From Oreocharis arfaki (taxonomy: Eukaryota > Chordata > Aves > Passeriformes > Paramythiidae), in assembly GCA_013398015.1 (NCBI GenBank), contig VZRR01010835.1, positions 44,688 through 108,687 of the forward strand: DNA of 64,000 nt, in the 5' to 3' direction. Shown here piece after piece: positions 38,901 to 53,900 of this stretch. The notes below the pieces were generated by a model that worked only from the letters and a program-made list of their open reading frames with translations, searched no databases and was not told the origin of the DNA. How positions within the stretch are numbered: position 1 is the stretch's first letter; every line of letters begins with the position of its first letter. Both the position numbers and the translations under genes were made by a program.

Positions 38901-41900
38901 AGAGACCTAAATCCATTTTTCTTTCTCTTTTGTAGTTTTGAGCAAGGATTCCTGTTCTACATGGGGTGGAGGGCATTTTTCAACCTTTGATAAATACCAG
39001 TATGACTTCACTGGGACTTGCAACTACATCTTTGCAACTGTATGTGATGAGACCAGCCCAGACTTCAACATTCAGTTCCGTCGTGGGCTGGACAAAAAAA
39101 TTGCAAGGATCATTATTGAGCTTGGACCTTCTGTTGTCATTGTTGAGAAAGGCAGCATTTCTGTCAGGAGTGTTGGGTAAGATTCTGCCATGAATGGGGA
39201 ATGAAGTGTTTAGAGAAGGCAGGGAGTTACGTAGCAGATGCACTAAAGACTGCTTTGTGACGAAAATGAATTAACGAATTAATAAAGTTAACACGCCTGA
39301 CTGGACTCTGCTCCCATTGCTTCTCATCAAGCACTCACACTCTATGACATTCCCTTTATGGGTTTCTCTGATCTTGTCTGTTTTCTGTCGTAACAATAAT
39401 TCTCATATTAATAGGCCATAGAATCTCTTCAGGATGATCAACATTAGTTCTACCATACAAACTTTATTGTTACAAGTTCTTGAAACATATAACTGTGCTC
39501 TAAGAAAACCAAACCAAGTGAAGATGCTGAGTCCTGTGCAAACATTGTCAGTAGTAGAATCACTATGCAACCCGTTTTCTTATGATTCTTCTATGGAACT
39601 GCTGACATGGATTTGCAATCAACGGAAACTTTCATGTGTTTTGAAATGTCACAGCTAAAAAGGAAAAATTGCTGTTTTATGTTGCTGCAAGTACTCAGAC
39701 TGTGCATGTATCGTAGCCAAAATAAATCACTAATACCTGGATAAGCTTGCTATGAGGTTGGTTTCTCTTCTCACCTTATTACAGTGTCATTCAGTTGCCT
39801 TACACCAGCAATGGAATCCAAATAGCACCATATGGACGCAACATCCGCCTGGTGGCCAAGCTGATGGAGATGGAACTGGTTGTCATGTGGAACAATGATG
39901 ACTACCTCATGGTTAGTAAAATGTTCTCATAGAGCAGAGAAGAAAATTCTGTCTGATTTACTGGAATGACAAGAACTCTTTGAACATAATGGGTGCTTTT
40001 GCATGTATTTACTATTTTGATATTTATTTGTTTCCTGTTTTATCCATTCCTCTTGAAATGAACAACTTTGTGTGTTACTTTCACTTGCTGCACTAAAGCC
40101 ACCAGTGCTGAGATTTGTGGACACTTTCACACATTTTAATCTTTCCTCAGGGTATTCCAGCAGCTGCAATGTTTTGCTGAAGAGGTGTTGTTTAAAGTTG
40201 TGTAGAATTTAATAATGTGTGCCACAGTTTAGTCTTTACTGCTGTGCTTCCCTAGGACCTCTTTTGGTTTCACATATTAAGTGCTTCTACCAGTTTCTTT
40301 GTTTCCTTCCTTTTTCTGAATCCTTTCAGATTTTCCCTCCAAAATCTCCAATACATTTTCTCAGTGTGACCTGTGATGATATTGCCACAAAAGACACTGA
40401 ATTCTAAATTGATAAGTTGGCTAAAACAAGGAGAGTCATATATAATAAATTGTCTGGGAGATTTATCAGCATTGCTATCACATATATAAGAAAAAACACT
40501 ACTGTGAAGGATTAATCTGACTATACGAAGAATATAGTTTTATTTCCTCTGATCTAAGATTTTCATAATAATTCATTGTTTGTAGCCAGTAATACTACCA
40601 TTTTAGTCTCCAGAGCAACGAAGAACTGAATAACCTTCTTCTGAAACAGATTTTCTTCCTATAAGCTTAAGTTTCTTAAGAGAAGAAACCTGAAATTCAT
40701 GGTCTGTCAACAAAGATATTAGCAAGGATTCAGCATTATTTTCTTTTTTTTTTTTTTATGGCTCCTAAGAATATTATCTCCCCTCAATTCCCTCTAAGTG
40801 TCTTCAAATCTTATTTTTCTTTGAATGCTAGTTTTAAAAAATCACTGTTTGCCTGTTGGGAAAACATGGCACTGCTTATAAAACTCTTCCTTCAAAAAAG
40901 TCACGAAATTAAAGAGAAGAATCACTTTTATTTGGGTGCTTGAACTGAATTTGTTTGAGAAAGGTAATACTGTATAGGTAATTCTACTTAGGGTGATCCT
41001 TTTAAATGTTTTGTTCTATTTAATTTTAGGTTTTGGCTGAAAAAAAATACATGGGGAAAACCTGCGGAATGTGTGGGAACTATGACGGTTATGAATTGAA
41101 TGAATTTGTGCGTGAAGGTAAGAGACAAGGACATTTCAGACAGAAGGAGAATGAGTTAAATTGAGTCAAGGTGAAAACTGAATACAGTGATAGCATTGCT
41201 GTGTTTCAGAATTGAGTAAAGTAGTCTCATGAGGCACCAACTCTCATACGATTATGCTACACTCTGTTATCTGCTGTGAGCATAATATAGTGGGTTCCTC
41301 ACACAAGTGATAAGGACTCTTATCTTTTATAAACAGGTGGTAAGGATCACACCCTCCTAACTTTCACAAGTGGCAGTTGTCATTGGGAAGATTAACTAGT
41401 AAGACATTTAACAGTCAAAGAGTAAAATCTGAGTTTTGCTACATCACAGCAACAAGTAAACAAACCAGTGCAGTCTTTTCCTGACAAATTATAACCCTTC
41501 AATTTCCAGGTAAATTGCTGGATACATATAAATTTGCTGCATTACAAAAAATGGATGATCCATCAGAGATCTGCCTGTCTGAGGAGATACCGATTTCCAA
41601 CATTCCTCACAAAAAATATGTAAGAAAGATCTTCTTGGCTTTTCTGCAGCATGGTTGTTAGTGGGGAGGGGGCAAAATAGATAGAAATCTACAACAGAGT
41701 GGTTTCATAAACTGACTTCCATAAAAACAGGTAAAGTCAACATCTGTATAGCATGATACAAGAAAGAAAAGGAGTTCTTTGCATTAAAATACGTTTTAAT
41801 AAAAGCCCACGGGTGTTTTTAAGGCTAGATTTAAATCACTCATAAAAATCAACCAGCATTTAGCTCACAGCTTTCTGGAATTCCATGCAGGTCATCACAG

Positions 41901-44900
41901 GGAATTCATGGAAACCAGTGAAGCTTTAAGAACCTTTTATCTAACAGCTAGAGACCTGACACTAAGCTGTACAGATTTGAAGATATTCACAATGCCTAAA
42001 ACGTATTGCCAGATAATAGTACTGATAGCAGGGACAGCCACTATCAACTGCTATCCCTTACAGTTCTAAATGAAAAGAAAATCGGTGTTTCTGAGAACCT
42101 TTGAGGCCTTATACTGCATTAGGCTGCATGATAGACAACACAAACATGCAGGCAACAGAAATGCACCAAGTGTGTGCTCAGAGAGGAATGAATTTTGTGA
42201 TCTTCACATCTGGAATGTTTGTCCTGGAACTGAATTGCCATGAGACAACACATTTCCTGTGTGTAATGTTCTCAGCCATTTTTAGGGGGGTTGATGGCAC
42301 AGAAAGTTACCTAATTTCAACGTAATGAGAAGTGGAATTATTTCAATATATCAAGTTCCTTCTATTGTACAATGGATTTATATTCCCTTCTATCTGTGAA
42401 TTTCTCACACATTTTAAGTCAAATACACATTATTACACTGTGGGGGGAAAGCAAACAAAGCAACAAGAAAATCATAACTAGCAGTGTAATTCCATTGTGG
42501 TTTTCCTATGAAGGTTACGCCACCAGGAACAATTTTCTTTCTCTTTTTATTTAGGCCATTATCTGCTCTCAGCTACTTAATTTGGTGTCACCAACCTGCA
42601 GTGTGCCAAAGGATGGGTTTGTCATTCGTTGCCAGCTTGATATGCAGGACTGCAGTGAGCCAGGACAAAACAATTGCACTTGCTCTACACTGTCAGAGTA
42701 TTCCAGGCAATGTGCTATGTCCCACCAAATGGTGTTCAACTGGAGAGCTGAAAACTTCTGCTGTAAGTTCAAATGGTTTATTCATGAGGGACTGTGCTTA
42801 ACTTTGCTATGTCTTAAATAGAGGGATAATGATAAATAACTGGGATATAAAACAATTGATTAAAAAAAGTCCCTACTGTTTTTAATCAAACAGTTTTCTA
42901 CAGAGAACAGTGGTCTTTGATAAAGGTGTAAGAAAGAGAGCAGGGAAACCTCAAAGGAGAAGGAAGCTCAAAACATAGATCCTATGTCTAGATCAGTGAC
43001 AATAGAACCTAGAAACATCCACCAAGTGAAAACTGTTTAATTTTTCAAACTTTGAGCAAGAGGCTGATTGCTCCTAGCGTAGATATCTTATTACTGTACT
43101 TAGCAAATTAGCCAGTGGAGAGAGAGCACTTTGAATAGCCTCTGAAGTCCTTGAACCTTTTTGCTAACAATTGCCGTAGCTCCTTTTATTCACAGATGAT
43201 TTTCAGTAGTCCTTTTTCAGATACTCAGCCTTCTTATTTACAGTGACTGGTTGGAAGTAAAACTGTGAAGTACAACAGAAAATCTGATTTGTGGTACTTC
43301 ATTAGGCTGCAATATGGCCTGTTTGCCATTCTTCAAGCTTCTGAAACATGTTTCCAATACGTAGGGCATGAAAAATGAAAAAAAGCTAGAGTGAATATGA
43401 TGGTGACTGTGAATACTCAGATGATGAAATGAGTATTGAGGCAGGATAAAAGAATGTTAGTGTCAGTAATCAGAAGGTCTTTTCCTTGCTAGGTAGTAGA
43501 TGAAACATTCTTCTATGTTTACACTTTAAAAATCTTAACACTCCCACCATTTGTTGCAGCTGTGGGAAAATGTTCTGCGAACCAAATCTATGAGGAATGT
43601 GGTTCTCCGTGTATTAAAACCTGTTCCAACCCAGAGTACAGCTGTTCCAGTCACTGTACCTATGGCTGCTTTTGTCCAGAAGGTATCATTTCATCATATT
43701 CTTAATGGATCACACGAATGTTTTTTGCACATATCCAGTCAAGTGGAATAGACTGCTTAATAAGGAACTAGCTGTGCATTTCAGGGCATTGTGCTGCTTT
43801 CTCGGGTAACATAATGTAACTGGAGTCTTGAGTAATCACAGTTCTCCAAAGATGGTTGGTCACTCTTTGCTAGAACAGAGCTATGAAAACCTTTTTCCTT
43901 ACAAGACCATGATTTGTGATGGGATAATGATATGCCATCTGCTTAAAGTTCTTCACTAAAATATACATTGATCAGGCACCAGGGAGAGGTAGCTGAATCT
44001 CAGAGGATTTCTGCAATATTATGGGCATTTTGTAAATTCCCTTTAAACTAGTTCAAGGTGAACTTGCTACAGAAATTGTGATTATTACTATCATTTGCAT
44101 GTCAAAATAGGACAATTGACTGCACTTTCATATAACAAAGTAGCCTTTTGTCGCTTGGGAAGACTCAGTTTTATTTCATTAGGAGAAAATTTCCTGCGTG
44201 TTAAATCTCCATGTATGGGCACTGGCTGTGCAAGAATAAAATTCTCAAGCTGATTTCAGAAAGCATTCAAGCCATAATAACTGTAGTGCTAAGTGAGGAT
44301 GGGGAAAAATATTTTGTTTATCTTCTTTGGCAGGAACTGTTCTTGATGATATCTCGAAGAATCGGACATGTGTTCACATTAGCCAGTGTCCATGTACACT
44401 GAATGGGAAAACATATGCTCCTGGTGAGACAATGAAAGCAGCTTGTAGGACCTGGTGAGTAGCAACAGGTACTTCCATGAGAGAATGAAGAGTACCTTCA
44501 CCAAAAAACTGGAAAATTTTGCCTAACCTTTCAAAGGGCAGCACCTTTCATGATTCGGGAAAGTTTACTGACAATCCATACAAGAGTTCTACAGCTTTGA
44601 ATTAAGATGAGCTACTTCAACTGATATATGTAGACAAAGAAAATCAAAGCTTAGAAAAAAATAAGGAGGAAAGTAAAAAGAGAGACATATTCCATTACTA
44701 GGAAGTAGCTGAGTTTTTAGAGCGTGAAGAAAAGAGTAACCTTACAGAGAATTTCTTGTTTTCTGCAGTAAATGTGTGATGGGTCAGTGGAACTGCAAAG
44801 ACTTGCCCTGCCCTGGAAGGTGCTCACTGGAAGGAGGCTCCTTTGTTACCACATTTGATTCGAGGCCATATAGATTCCATGGGGTTTGCACTTACATTCT

Positions 44901-47900
44901 TATGAAGGTAATTTCCCACAGTCTAGAAACAGAAGACAACAAATGGATATATTTTAGTCTGTCTTTGGTTTCCTATTGGAACACAAGCTGAGGAGTTCAT
45001 AAGATACACATTTATTCTACAAATCATTGTTATAGTGACATAGACTTCTCTTTTTACTTCTCTTTCCTGTTTCCCTCCAGAGTCCCAGCCTGCCACACAA
45101 TGGAACCCTAATGGCTGTATATGAAAAGACTGGTTATTCTCATTCTGAGACATCACTTAGTGCTATCATTTACCAATCTACAAAGGTAGGTATTCCCTCC
45201 ACAGCTTCTATCCAGCATTTCAGTCACTAGATTGGCAAAATAAGTGCTCAAAGTAGTCTGAACTTAAACATTATGGGGGATAAATACTGAAGATATGTTT
45301 CTGCTCATGTATACACAGTAAAGGTCTCAGTTGCTACTTCAACTCAGGAAGATATTTTCAAAGTGAAAACTAAAAGCAGCATGTTATAATGTGAGAAAAA
45401 GCTTGAATTAATTATTTTTCTTTTACATAGATCATTGATGATATAGTTGCTTAACTTAACATAAATATCATCTGCAAAGATAATTACTTCTGTTCCATGT
45501 CCTCTTCTCCCAGGACAAAATTGTGATTTCTCAGAATGATCTCCTTACTGATGATGATGAACTTAAGCGGCTGCCTTACAGATCAGGTAAAAAAAGGGAA
45601 AATAAGTTAAATGCAAATTAAATTAAATATCTGTTTTACACAACCCAGCATCTTTTGCAATCTCTCAATTGCTAATACAGGGGTTTCAGAGGAAGGTTGA
45701 AGTCTTTCCTGCTGCATCTGTTCCTCTGTGGAGAGTTGTGTGTGGGAGAAGAGTTGTAGACAGACTGCTAGAACACTTATATATGTGTTAAAATCGTTAC
45801 CTTGCAGTATCACCAACATCTCTATTTTTAAACGTGCTTGTTCCTTCAGGAGACATCACTGTTTTCAGACAGTCCTCCATGTACGTTCAAATGCACACAA
45901 ACTTTGGGCTGGAGCTTGCAGTTCAAACATCACCTGTGTTCCAGGCCTATGTGAAAGTTGGATCACAGTTCAAAGGCAGAACGCTAGGTAAGTAATCTAG
46001 TCCCCATGCAGAGGAGAAAATGTAGGGAGTATAATTTTGAAAACTTAGTATTCATCTTTTAGGAAACAAATTTTTTTTCTCAAAAAAACCCAACAGATCA
46101 CGCATGGAAAACTGATATGCTGAGAATTGAGTTTTCGCTGATAACTTTGAAACAAATCAAAGAAATGAGATGGGTCACATTTTTCATGCATAATACAATG
46201 CTGTTCTGTTTGAGTTTTATGTGTGCCTTTTTCAGTATGTGCTTTACTGCACAATGAAGGAGCAACAAGTAAGTCTGTGTGGTCTCTGCATCTTGGAGCA
46301 CACAGTTCTTTAAATGTAGTGCACGACCACTGTAAACACCATGAGCCTAAGAATCTAAAAGCTTCTCAGCTGGTAATCACCACATGGAAATGTTCATGTT
46401 TATTGCACAGCAACATTATCCACACAGGCATATTTTGCATTTTGGTTATGGGGAATTACAGAGAGGCTTTAGCTTTTACAGCAGCTTAAATGCATATTCT
46501 TTGTCATTATGCATTTAATATACGTAAGAAAACATGCAACTGCGAAAGTGTTTTGTGGTCTTTCTCTTTTAAATTGTTTAAAACCACTTTTTTCTAAAAA
46601 CAAGACAACAACTTTATGAATTTGTCATTGAATAGAAGCTGACACTCTTAACTTGAGGAGGCAGAGGCTCGGTGACTGAATGTGTACATAATCAAAATTC
46701 TCTGGCTACTTGACCTGAGTATTTATTGACACTCCATGTAGAGCTTTTGAATCAATTTTCTCACTGTTATAGAATGAAACATAGGCCATTGTGCACACAT
46801 TCTTTAATTTTCAGCCATCCCTTGCATTTCTGATGTTATCAGGTTTGTGTGGCAATTACAATGGAGACACTACAGATGACTTCATGACTAGCATGGATAT
46901 CACTGAAGGGACAGCCTCCCTGTTTGTAGATTCCTGGAGGGCAGGAAATTGCCATCCTGCCTTAGAGAGAGAGACTGACCCTTGTGCTTTGAGCCAACTA
47001 AACAGTAAGTAGATGATGCTGTGGTAAATGAACTCTCCAGCTGGCTTTGTCCCACACTTTCATGAGCCCATACCAGGGAAATAAGAAAGCTGGACAGAAG
47101 CAGAGACTGAGATGATTGAACATCACAAATTGTCACCAACAAGACATTTCTGTTTACTAGAATACATATCAAGTGAAAGCTCATCAGATCTCGTTCTAGA
47201 GATCTGGGATTGAGATGATGAATGAGAGGGGTTTGGTGATCTGTCTAGTGAAACTGCAATGTCCACAATTGTCTTAGGCTTGCTCAGCAGTACTGTGACT
47301 GAAATACAGGCTTTGCCTTCCCAAGTCGCTATTGCTATTGGTCTTAAAAAAAAAACAGTGAAAAAGAAAAAAAAAAAGCTCTACTGAGCTGCTGGTACAA
47401 GAATAGAGTCTGAAAGCTAACAAGCTAAGAAGTTATCCTATTGTTCAATGCATCATTGCCAAAAGTTCACCTAAAATATCAAATCTTTTAAAAATTTCTT
47501 TATCAATTTTTCCCCTAACTTCCCTTTTTAATGTTTATTATTTACTTTCATTAGAAATATCTGCTGAGACTCATTGCTCCATTCTTACCAAGAAGGGTAC
47601 AGTGTTCGAGAAATGCCATGCTGTGGTGAACCCTATTCCCTTCTACAAGGTAAGAAGTTATGATGGATGTTGTACAAAGGGAATCCAAATACAAACCAGA
47701 TTGGACTCATACAGTGTCCCACGCATTGAGTCAGCAATGCTGAGAAGCTTAGGTGTGGTTTTGAAAATCATGTCTCCACCACACTGAAAGTCTGTTTGGT
47801 CACAGGCACCAGTCCCATCCCTGTGAATCAGAAAATATTTTTACTCATGCTGCAGTTGTCCATGACAACAACTTTAACTGTGCGAAGTATTGATTTTAGC

Positions 47901-50900
47901 ATATGCGTAATTGAGTTCAGTGTATTTGCCAATCTACACAAAACATTTTGAAAATTAAAAATGAGAAGCAGCGAATAAACTAAGGCATTTTTTAGGTACT
48001 AACTATATTTTATTTACATCAGCAATGCAGTTACTCAGATATTTTCCATCAGTTTTAGTTATGCAATAACATGTATCTTGTGTGACTTAGTTCTGCAGTT
48101 CAGCATAGAATCGTATTGGTTGGAAAAGATCTTTGAGATCATTGAGTCCAACCATAAATACAACAATATCCAGTCCACCACTAAACCACATCCCTAAATG
48201 TCACATCCACACATCTTTCAAATACCTCCAGGGTTTAGCACTTCCAAATGTCTGCTCCCCAGTAATAAAGTACTCTCCATATGTTGGGTTTCAGAGATGT
48301 GTCTACCAAGCCTGTAATTATGAAGAGACCTTTCCTTATATTTGTTCTGCTCTGGGATCATATGCACGAACATGCAGTTCCATGGGTTTAGTCCTTGAGA
48401 ACTGGAGAAGCAGTATGGACAATTGCAGTAAGTAACTGAACCAGCTCTAACTGGTCTGCCATTAGATGAAGCATGAGGAAGTAGTGATCAGAAAGAAGAG
48501 AAAAGCAGAGACTGGGTAATAGTCAACTTTTGGGTACCCTTCTGGTGTCTGTCAGAACACAATTGTAATTTCAAGACTACGTGAAAAAGATTATTCATGT
48601 GCTTTAAGGTGAGCATGTGGATGCTTCCAGGACTTGATAATTAAGGTACAGAACAGACAGAAAAATAAAGCTATCCTGTAAAACAAGAAGGAACTAGGGA
48701 AAACCGACCGCAGATTTTATTTCGTTATTTTGCAACTCAGACATAGGCACAGGTTTCACAGTTACTCAAAAATACATTGATATCTCTGCTAGGCTTCCCT
48801 TTGCATTATTAAATTCCAAGATGCACAAAGAAGCAGTAAGATATTTTACTTGCATGAAATCTCCAAACAGCTGTGTAGTTTAGTGTTAAGTCTTGGTCTG
48901 CAATATGTTTTGCTAGAGCTCCACATCCACAGGAAGAGAAGCAACAAGAAGCATTAAGCATTGAAGCTGTTGACACGAAAGAAGCAGCACATTATGAGCA
49001 CAAGGACATTATCTTTCACAAGGAAGAGGATCAGTAAATAAAGTTTAACATATGTTCTTGTCTTGTTTTATAGCCATTACTTGCACTGGCAATCAAACAT
49101 TTAGCTACAACACTCAGGCATGTGACAGGACATGCTTGTCACTCTCCAACCGAGCCGTGGAATGCCATCCAACTGATATTCCTATTGAAGGCTGCCAGTG
49201 TCCTAAAGGAATGTACCTGAACCACAAGAACGAGTGTGTTCGTAAATCTCACTGTCCTTGCTACTTAGAAGACAGAAAGTACATCCTGCCTGACCAGTCA
49301 ACAATAACTGGTGGGATCACCTGGTAAGTGTGTCAAGTTTAAAGGTGAACAAATTGAAAATGGAGGTGAGGGGTCTTCCTGTGTCTGTTGAGGGTTAACT
49401 GCAGTAAGCAGGTAAGCACTACACAGCCACTTACCTCCAGCAGGAGTGGAAGCGAATTAGGACAACAGCAAGAAACTTTATGCATAGAGATATAGACAGT
49501 TTACTACATTTCTTTATTAATAATAAGCAAAAAGCTTATTTAATAAGCAAAGCAGCATGCACAATCAAAGCTAAGTAAGGAATTGATTCGGGACTTCCCA
49601 TCAGCAGGCAGCCATTGAGACATTTCCAGGAAAGCATGAATTTGCCATGCGTAATGGTTTGTTGGGAAGACAAGTGCTGTGACTCTGAACATCCCTCCTT
49701 CTTCCTTCTTTACCTGAGCTATTACTGCTGAGCTTGATGTGGTATAGTATGGAATTTCTCTTTGGCTAGTGGGGTCAGCTGTCCTGGCTGTGTCCCATCC
49801 CAGCTTTCACACTCTCAGCCTCCTCCCTGCCAGGACAGCATAAGGAGCAAGAATGCTGGGACACTGTTCAGCACCAGCTAAAACAACATTGTGTTATCAA
49901 CACTGTTTTGGTCACAAATCCAAAACATAGCACCACTGAGCTGCTACGAAGAAAATTAGCTCCATTCCAGCCTGAACCAGTACAGTCTCCTTTATTTTTA
50001 ACAGCATAAGTTTATTTTTAAGACATCTTTTTTGCTCTTTTCTAGACTACAAATATTCTTAACTGAACAGAAAGCATTTGACTTACCTTAAGCTTGGAAA
50101 TGTTACAGAGAAAAATAGAAAATAATAGTTAAGATCTGATTATTCCTACTAGGAGAATTTGTCAGAAGCACTTAGCTCTATACAAACTTCTGGAATGACT
50201 TGATAGGCCATCCTCACCGTGACAATTGCCTACTAGTGATAATAGTGATAATAGCCTACTATTCACTTTCCAAACTGATGTTACTCTATAATACAGAAAG
50301 TAAAGAGAGAAGTTGACTCATAGTTCACTTCAAAGGATGGGAAGGAAGCAGTAACATGAGTGAAGCACTTCTAATAAAAAAAATTTGCAAAACATCAGAA
50401 TTTCTTTCTTAGAAGAGATTTTCATTGATTTTTTTTTTTCTCCCTAGCTACTGTGTTAATGGAAGGCTAAGTTGCACAGGCAAACCTCAAAATCCTGCAG
50501 GTATGGGTCTGATATTGTTTACTTAGAAACATTTTTTTGTCCTCTGTGTTGTAAAATTACTACTTCACTGTTCTTGTTTATGTTAATTTCTCTCCAGTGT
50601 TCATTTTTCTTCCTTTTTCCTAGAAAGCTGCAAAGCTCCTAAGAAATACATATCATGTTCTGACAGTTTAGAAAACAAGTATGGAGCTGCATGTGCCCCT
50701 ACCTGTCAGATGCTGGCTACTGGAATTGAATGTGTGAGTTTCACAGCTCTGGGATATTTATCCTTTTGAGAGAGGTAGAATGTTCTAGTTGTTACTTAGA
50801 ACTAGACTACATTCCTTCTAGTGAAATTAAAGGAGTTATTTTATCTAACATGATACAGTTAAGTATCAGGCTTCATTCCACAAACTGAACATCTGGGCTT

Positions 50901-53900
50901 TCCTGATAGGGTTTTCTTGTATTAAGGAAACAGACTAATTGGCAGAATTGTAATAGGCTTCCTTGATACAGAGAATATTCTGTTGTATTCTTTTGGAGAA
51001 ACTGGTAGTGATGGAAGATAAATTTTTCAGAGTCTTCAGGTATGTTTAGCATCTCACACCACAAGTATATGTTACAACTTCAGTGAAACTAGTTCAATTG
51101 ACAGCGTATTAGCACAAGGAACATCACGAAACTAAAATCAAGCCAAAACAGAACCTAGCACAGGTTCACTCCTGACACCATTCACATCCAGGATAAAATG
51201 CATCTCACATTCTTTTCTTTTTGTTTTGCAATCTGTTGACCTTGCCCAGATACCCACGAAGTGTGAATCAGGCTGTGTCTGTGCTGATGGCCTCTATGAG
51301 AACCTCGATGGTGGGTGTGTGCCAGCTGAGGAGTGTCCGTGTGAATATGGTGGCCTTGCTTATGGAAGAGGTGAACAAATCCAGACTGAATGTGAGATCT
51401 GGTAAGAATCAGAGTTTTTCTTTGCAGATCCTCTGTTTCACTGAAGTGTAAAACCGCACAAAAAGAAGTGTTTAACTGACAGGAGAGTAGGAAATGGCAA
51501 CAGCTGTAAAGAAGAAACACCATGACAGAGTACAGGCATTAACAGAGAGAGAAGCTTAACATTTGGCAATATATGTATAGATAACAGTCATTGTACCAGC
51601 TTCAGGGATAAATACTGTCTTAAGTATATTCAGGAATAAAGGCATCCAGTAGGGCCTGTGACTGTAAATTATATAAAGTCAAGTATTATTAACAACTCTA
51701 CTCAAATAAAGATGAGGGCACAGTCTTTTTTCTTTTCTGTAGATAAAAACAACCACTCCCAAAAAGATTCCCATCTCTTTAGCAGCATTCTTGAAGTACT
51801 TTATTCCCTTTCCAGTTACTAATCTCTTATTAAAAAAATACCACCACCCCCCAAACTACAGAGAGCAGTGATTTCTGATCTCATTAAGAGCAAGAATAAA
51901 TGGGTTTTATATATATATACACTATTTCTTTCATGAAAAAAACCACAAAAATTATTTAAGGTTTCTTCTTTATTATGAATTCATTCTCTAGGCAGTCCAT
52001 AAATTTTAATTACGGTTCTTATATTAACTGTAACTTGGTCTCAGTGTACATAAAAGTCAATTAATTGAACATGAATAGAACATTTCAATAGAAGTGGATG
52101 TATATAAAAAGAAGCAGGTTAATATGGCATTTCTTGGAAATCTGAGTGTGGTTTCTCTTCTCACTCCCAGCACTTGCACAAAAGGCAAATGGAAATGTGT
52201 TCAGAAAACAAGGTGTTCCTCCACCTGCAATCTGTATGGAGAAGGCCACATCACCACCTTTGATGGACAGCGTTTTGTGTTTGATGGCAACTGTGAATAC
52301 ATATTAGCTATGGTAACCTGCTTCCTCCTGGTTATTTCAGCATCAAGAAATAGCTGGATTTAAGTGACTAATGAAAATAAGCTAGGATGCATCAACAAAC
52401 AATACAGCACTTTGAATCTTTATAACCACTCCATGAGTTCCTATATATTATGTTTATTTCAATACTTAGAATAAAAATATTTTACTTCTAAAAAACCAGT
52501 TTTTTTCATGCAATTATAACCAATTTTAGATTTTTTAATAATATGTTTAAATAGTCATTGTTTTCTGTACCAGACAAATATGACTTTTAATGAAGTTATG
52601 TCAGTTTGACCAGCAAAGCAGAAGTCATCACCTCCCAAAACAAACAGAATTAGTCAAGACATTTTAAGCATCCTGTATTTTCTTATAGTTTTATGTTTTA
52701 ACTTGGAAGACTTCAGGCACAGAGTCTGTTGGGCTTTTGTGCTTCTTGTGATTTGTTTTGGTTTTTTTTTAGGATGGTTGCAGTGTTAACAGACCCGTTT
52801 CCTCTTTCAAAATTGTTACTGAGAATGTAATTTGTGGGAAATCAGGAGTTACGTGCTCCAGATCCATCAGCATTTACCTTGGGGTAAGCTCTTCTTTCGG
52901 CCGTTATCCAGCTGAATAGATTTTAAGACCAAGTTTTTTTTCATTTTTGGAAGATTTGGCTGTATCTTAGAAGAGATGGTCTTCTAAGTGAAATTATGTG
53001 CTAAAACTAGAGCCTTGGTTTTAGTAGGAAATGCTGTAGTTGCTTGTTGGGTTTTTTTAAATTCTCATGTTGTGTTTCATTCTCCAAGACTCTTGCGTAT
53101 GTCGAAGCCAGGAAATTTTGAAGCTTACTCTGCAGTGAATTGCTCAATCAAAAGATACTGATTTCCTGCTGCAGTATCACAGCATCTGAACTTCAGCATG
53201 GAAAATACTGAAACTTGATAAGTTATAACGCTCAGATAAATTTTCTTCTAGAATCTGACAATCATTCTGAGAGATGAAACTTTCGCTGTTTCTGGGGAAA
53301 ATCCTGGTGTACGATACAAAGTGAAAAAGAATGCCCTTCACCTGATGTTTGATATCATTATCCCAGGAAAGTACAACATGACCCTTATTTGGAATAAGCA
53401 CATGAACTTCTTCATCAAGATCTCCAGAGAAACACAGGTATTGCAGAATAACTTCCTCAGTAAGGTGTCCTTCAGTTCAGATTGAACTGCACATTTGATC
53501 ACAGTTGCTTTGAATCTCTCTGATGGCAAAGGTTTTCTAGAAATGCTGCTAGCAATTCATTTTTATAATTATTTCCAAAACAGCAGAGATCTTCACAAGA
53601 GGCTGACTTTTAAGGGATTTCTGTACTACATTCAGGAAATTCTTGAGCTAAGTATTTGCAATTTATGCAACTGCATATTTGAATTTGATTTCAAAATGAT
53701 GACAGTTTACAGTTTAGAGGAGAAACCTATGCACAAGGCACTAAGAATGTACAAGAGAGTATTTGTAGATGACATTCACTCCTAAAGCACAGGAAACTGT
53801 CAGTAATCAAAAGGGAAGGTGAGAATTGTAACTTGCTGAACTGATACTGGTGCTTTCATTGAATTTAGGAAAGAATCTGTGGTTTGTGTGGGAACTATAA

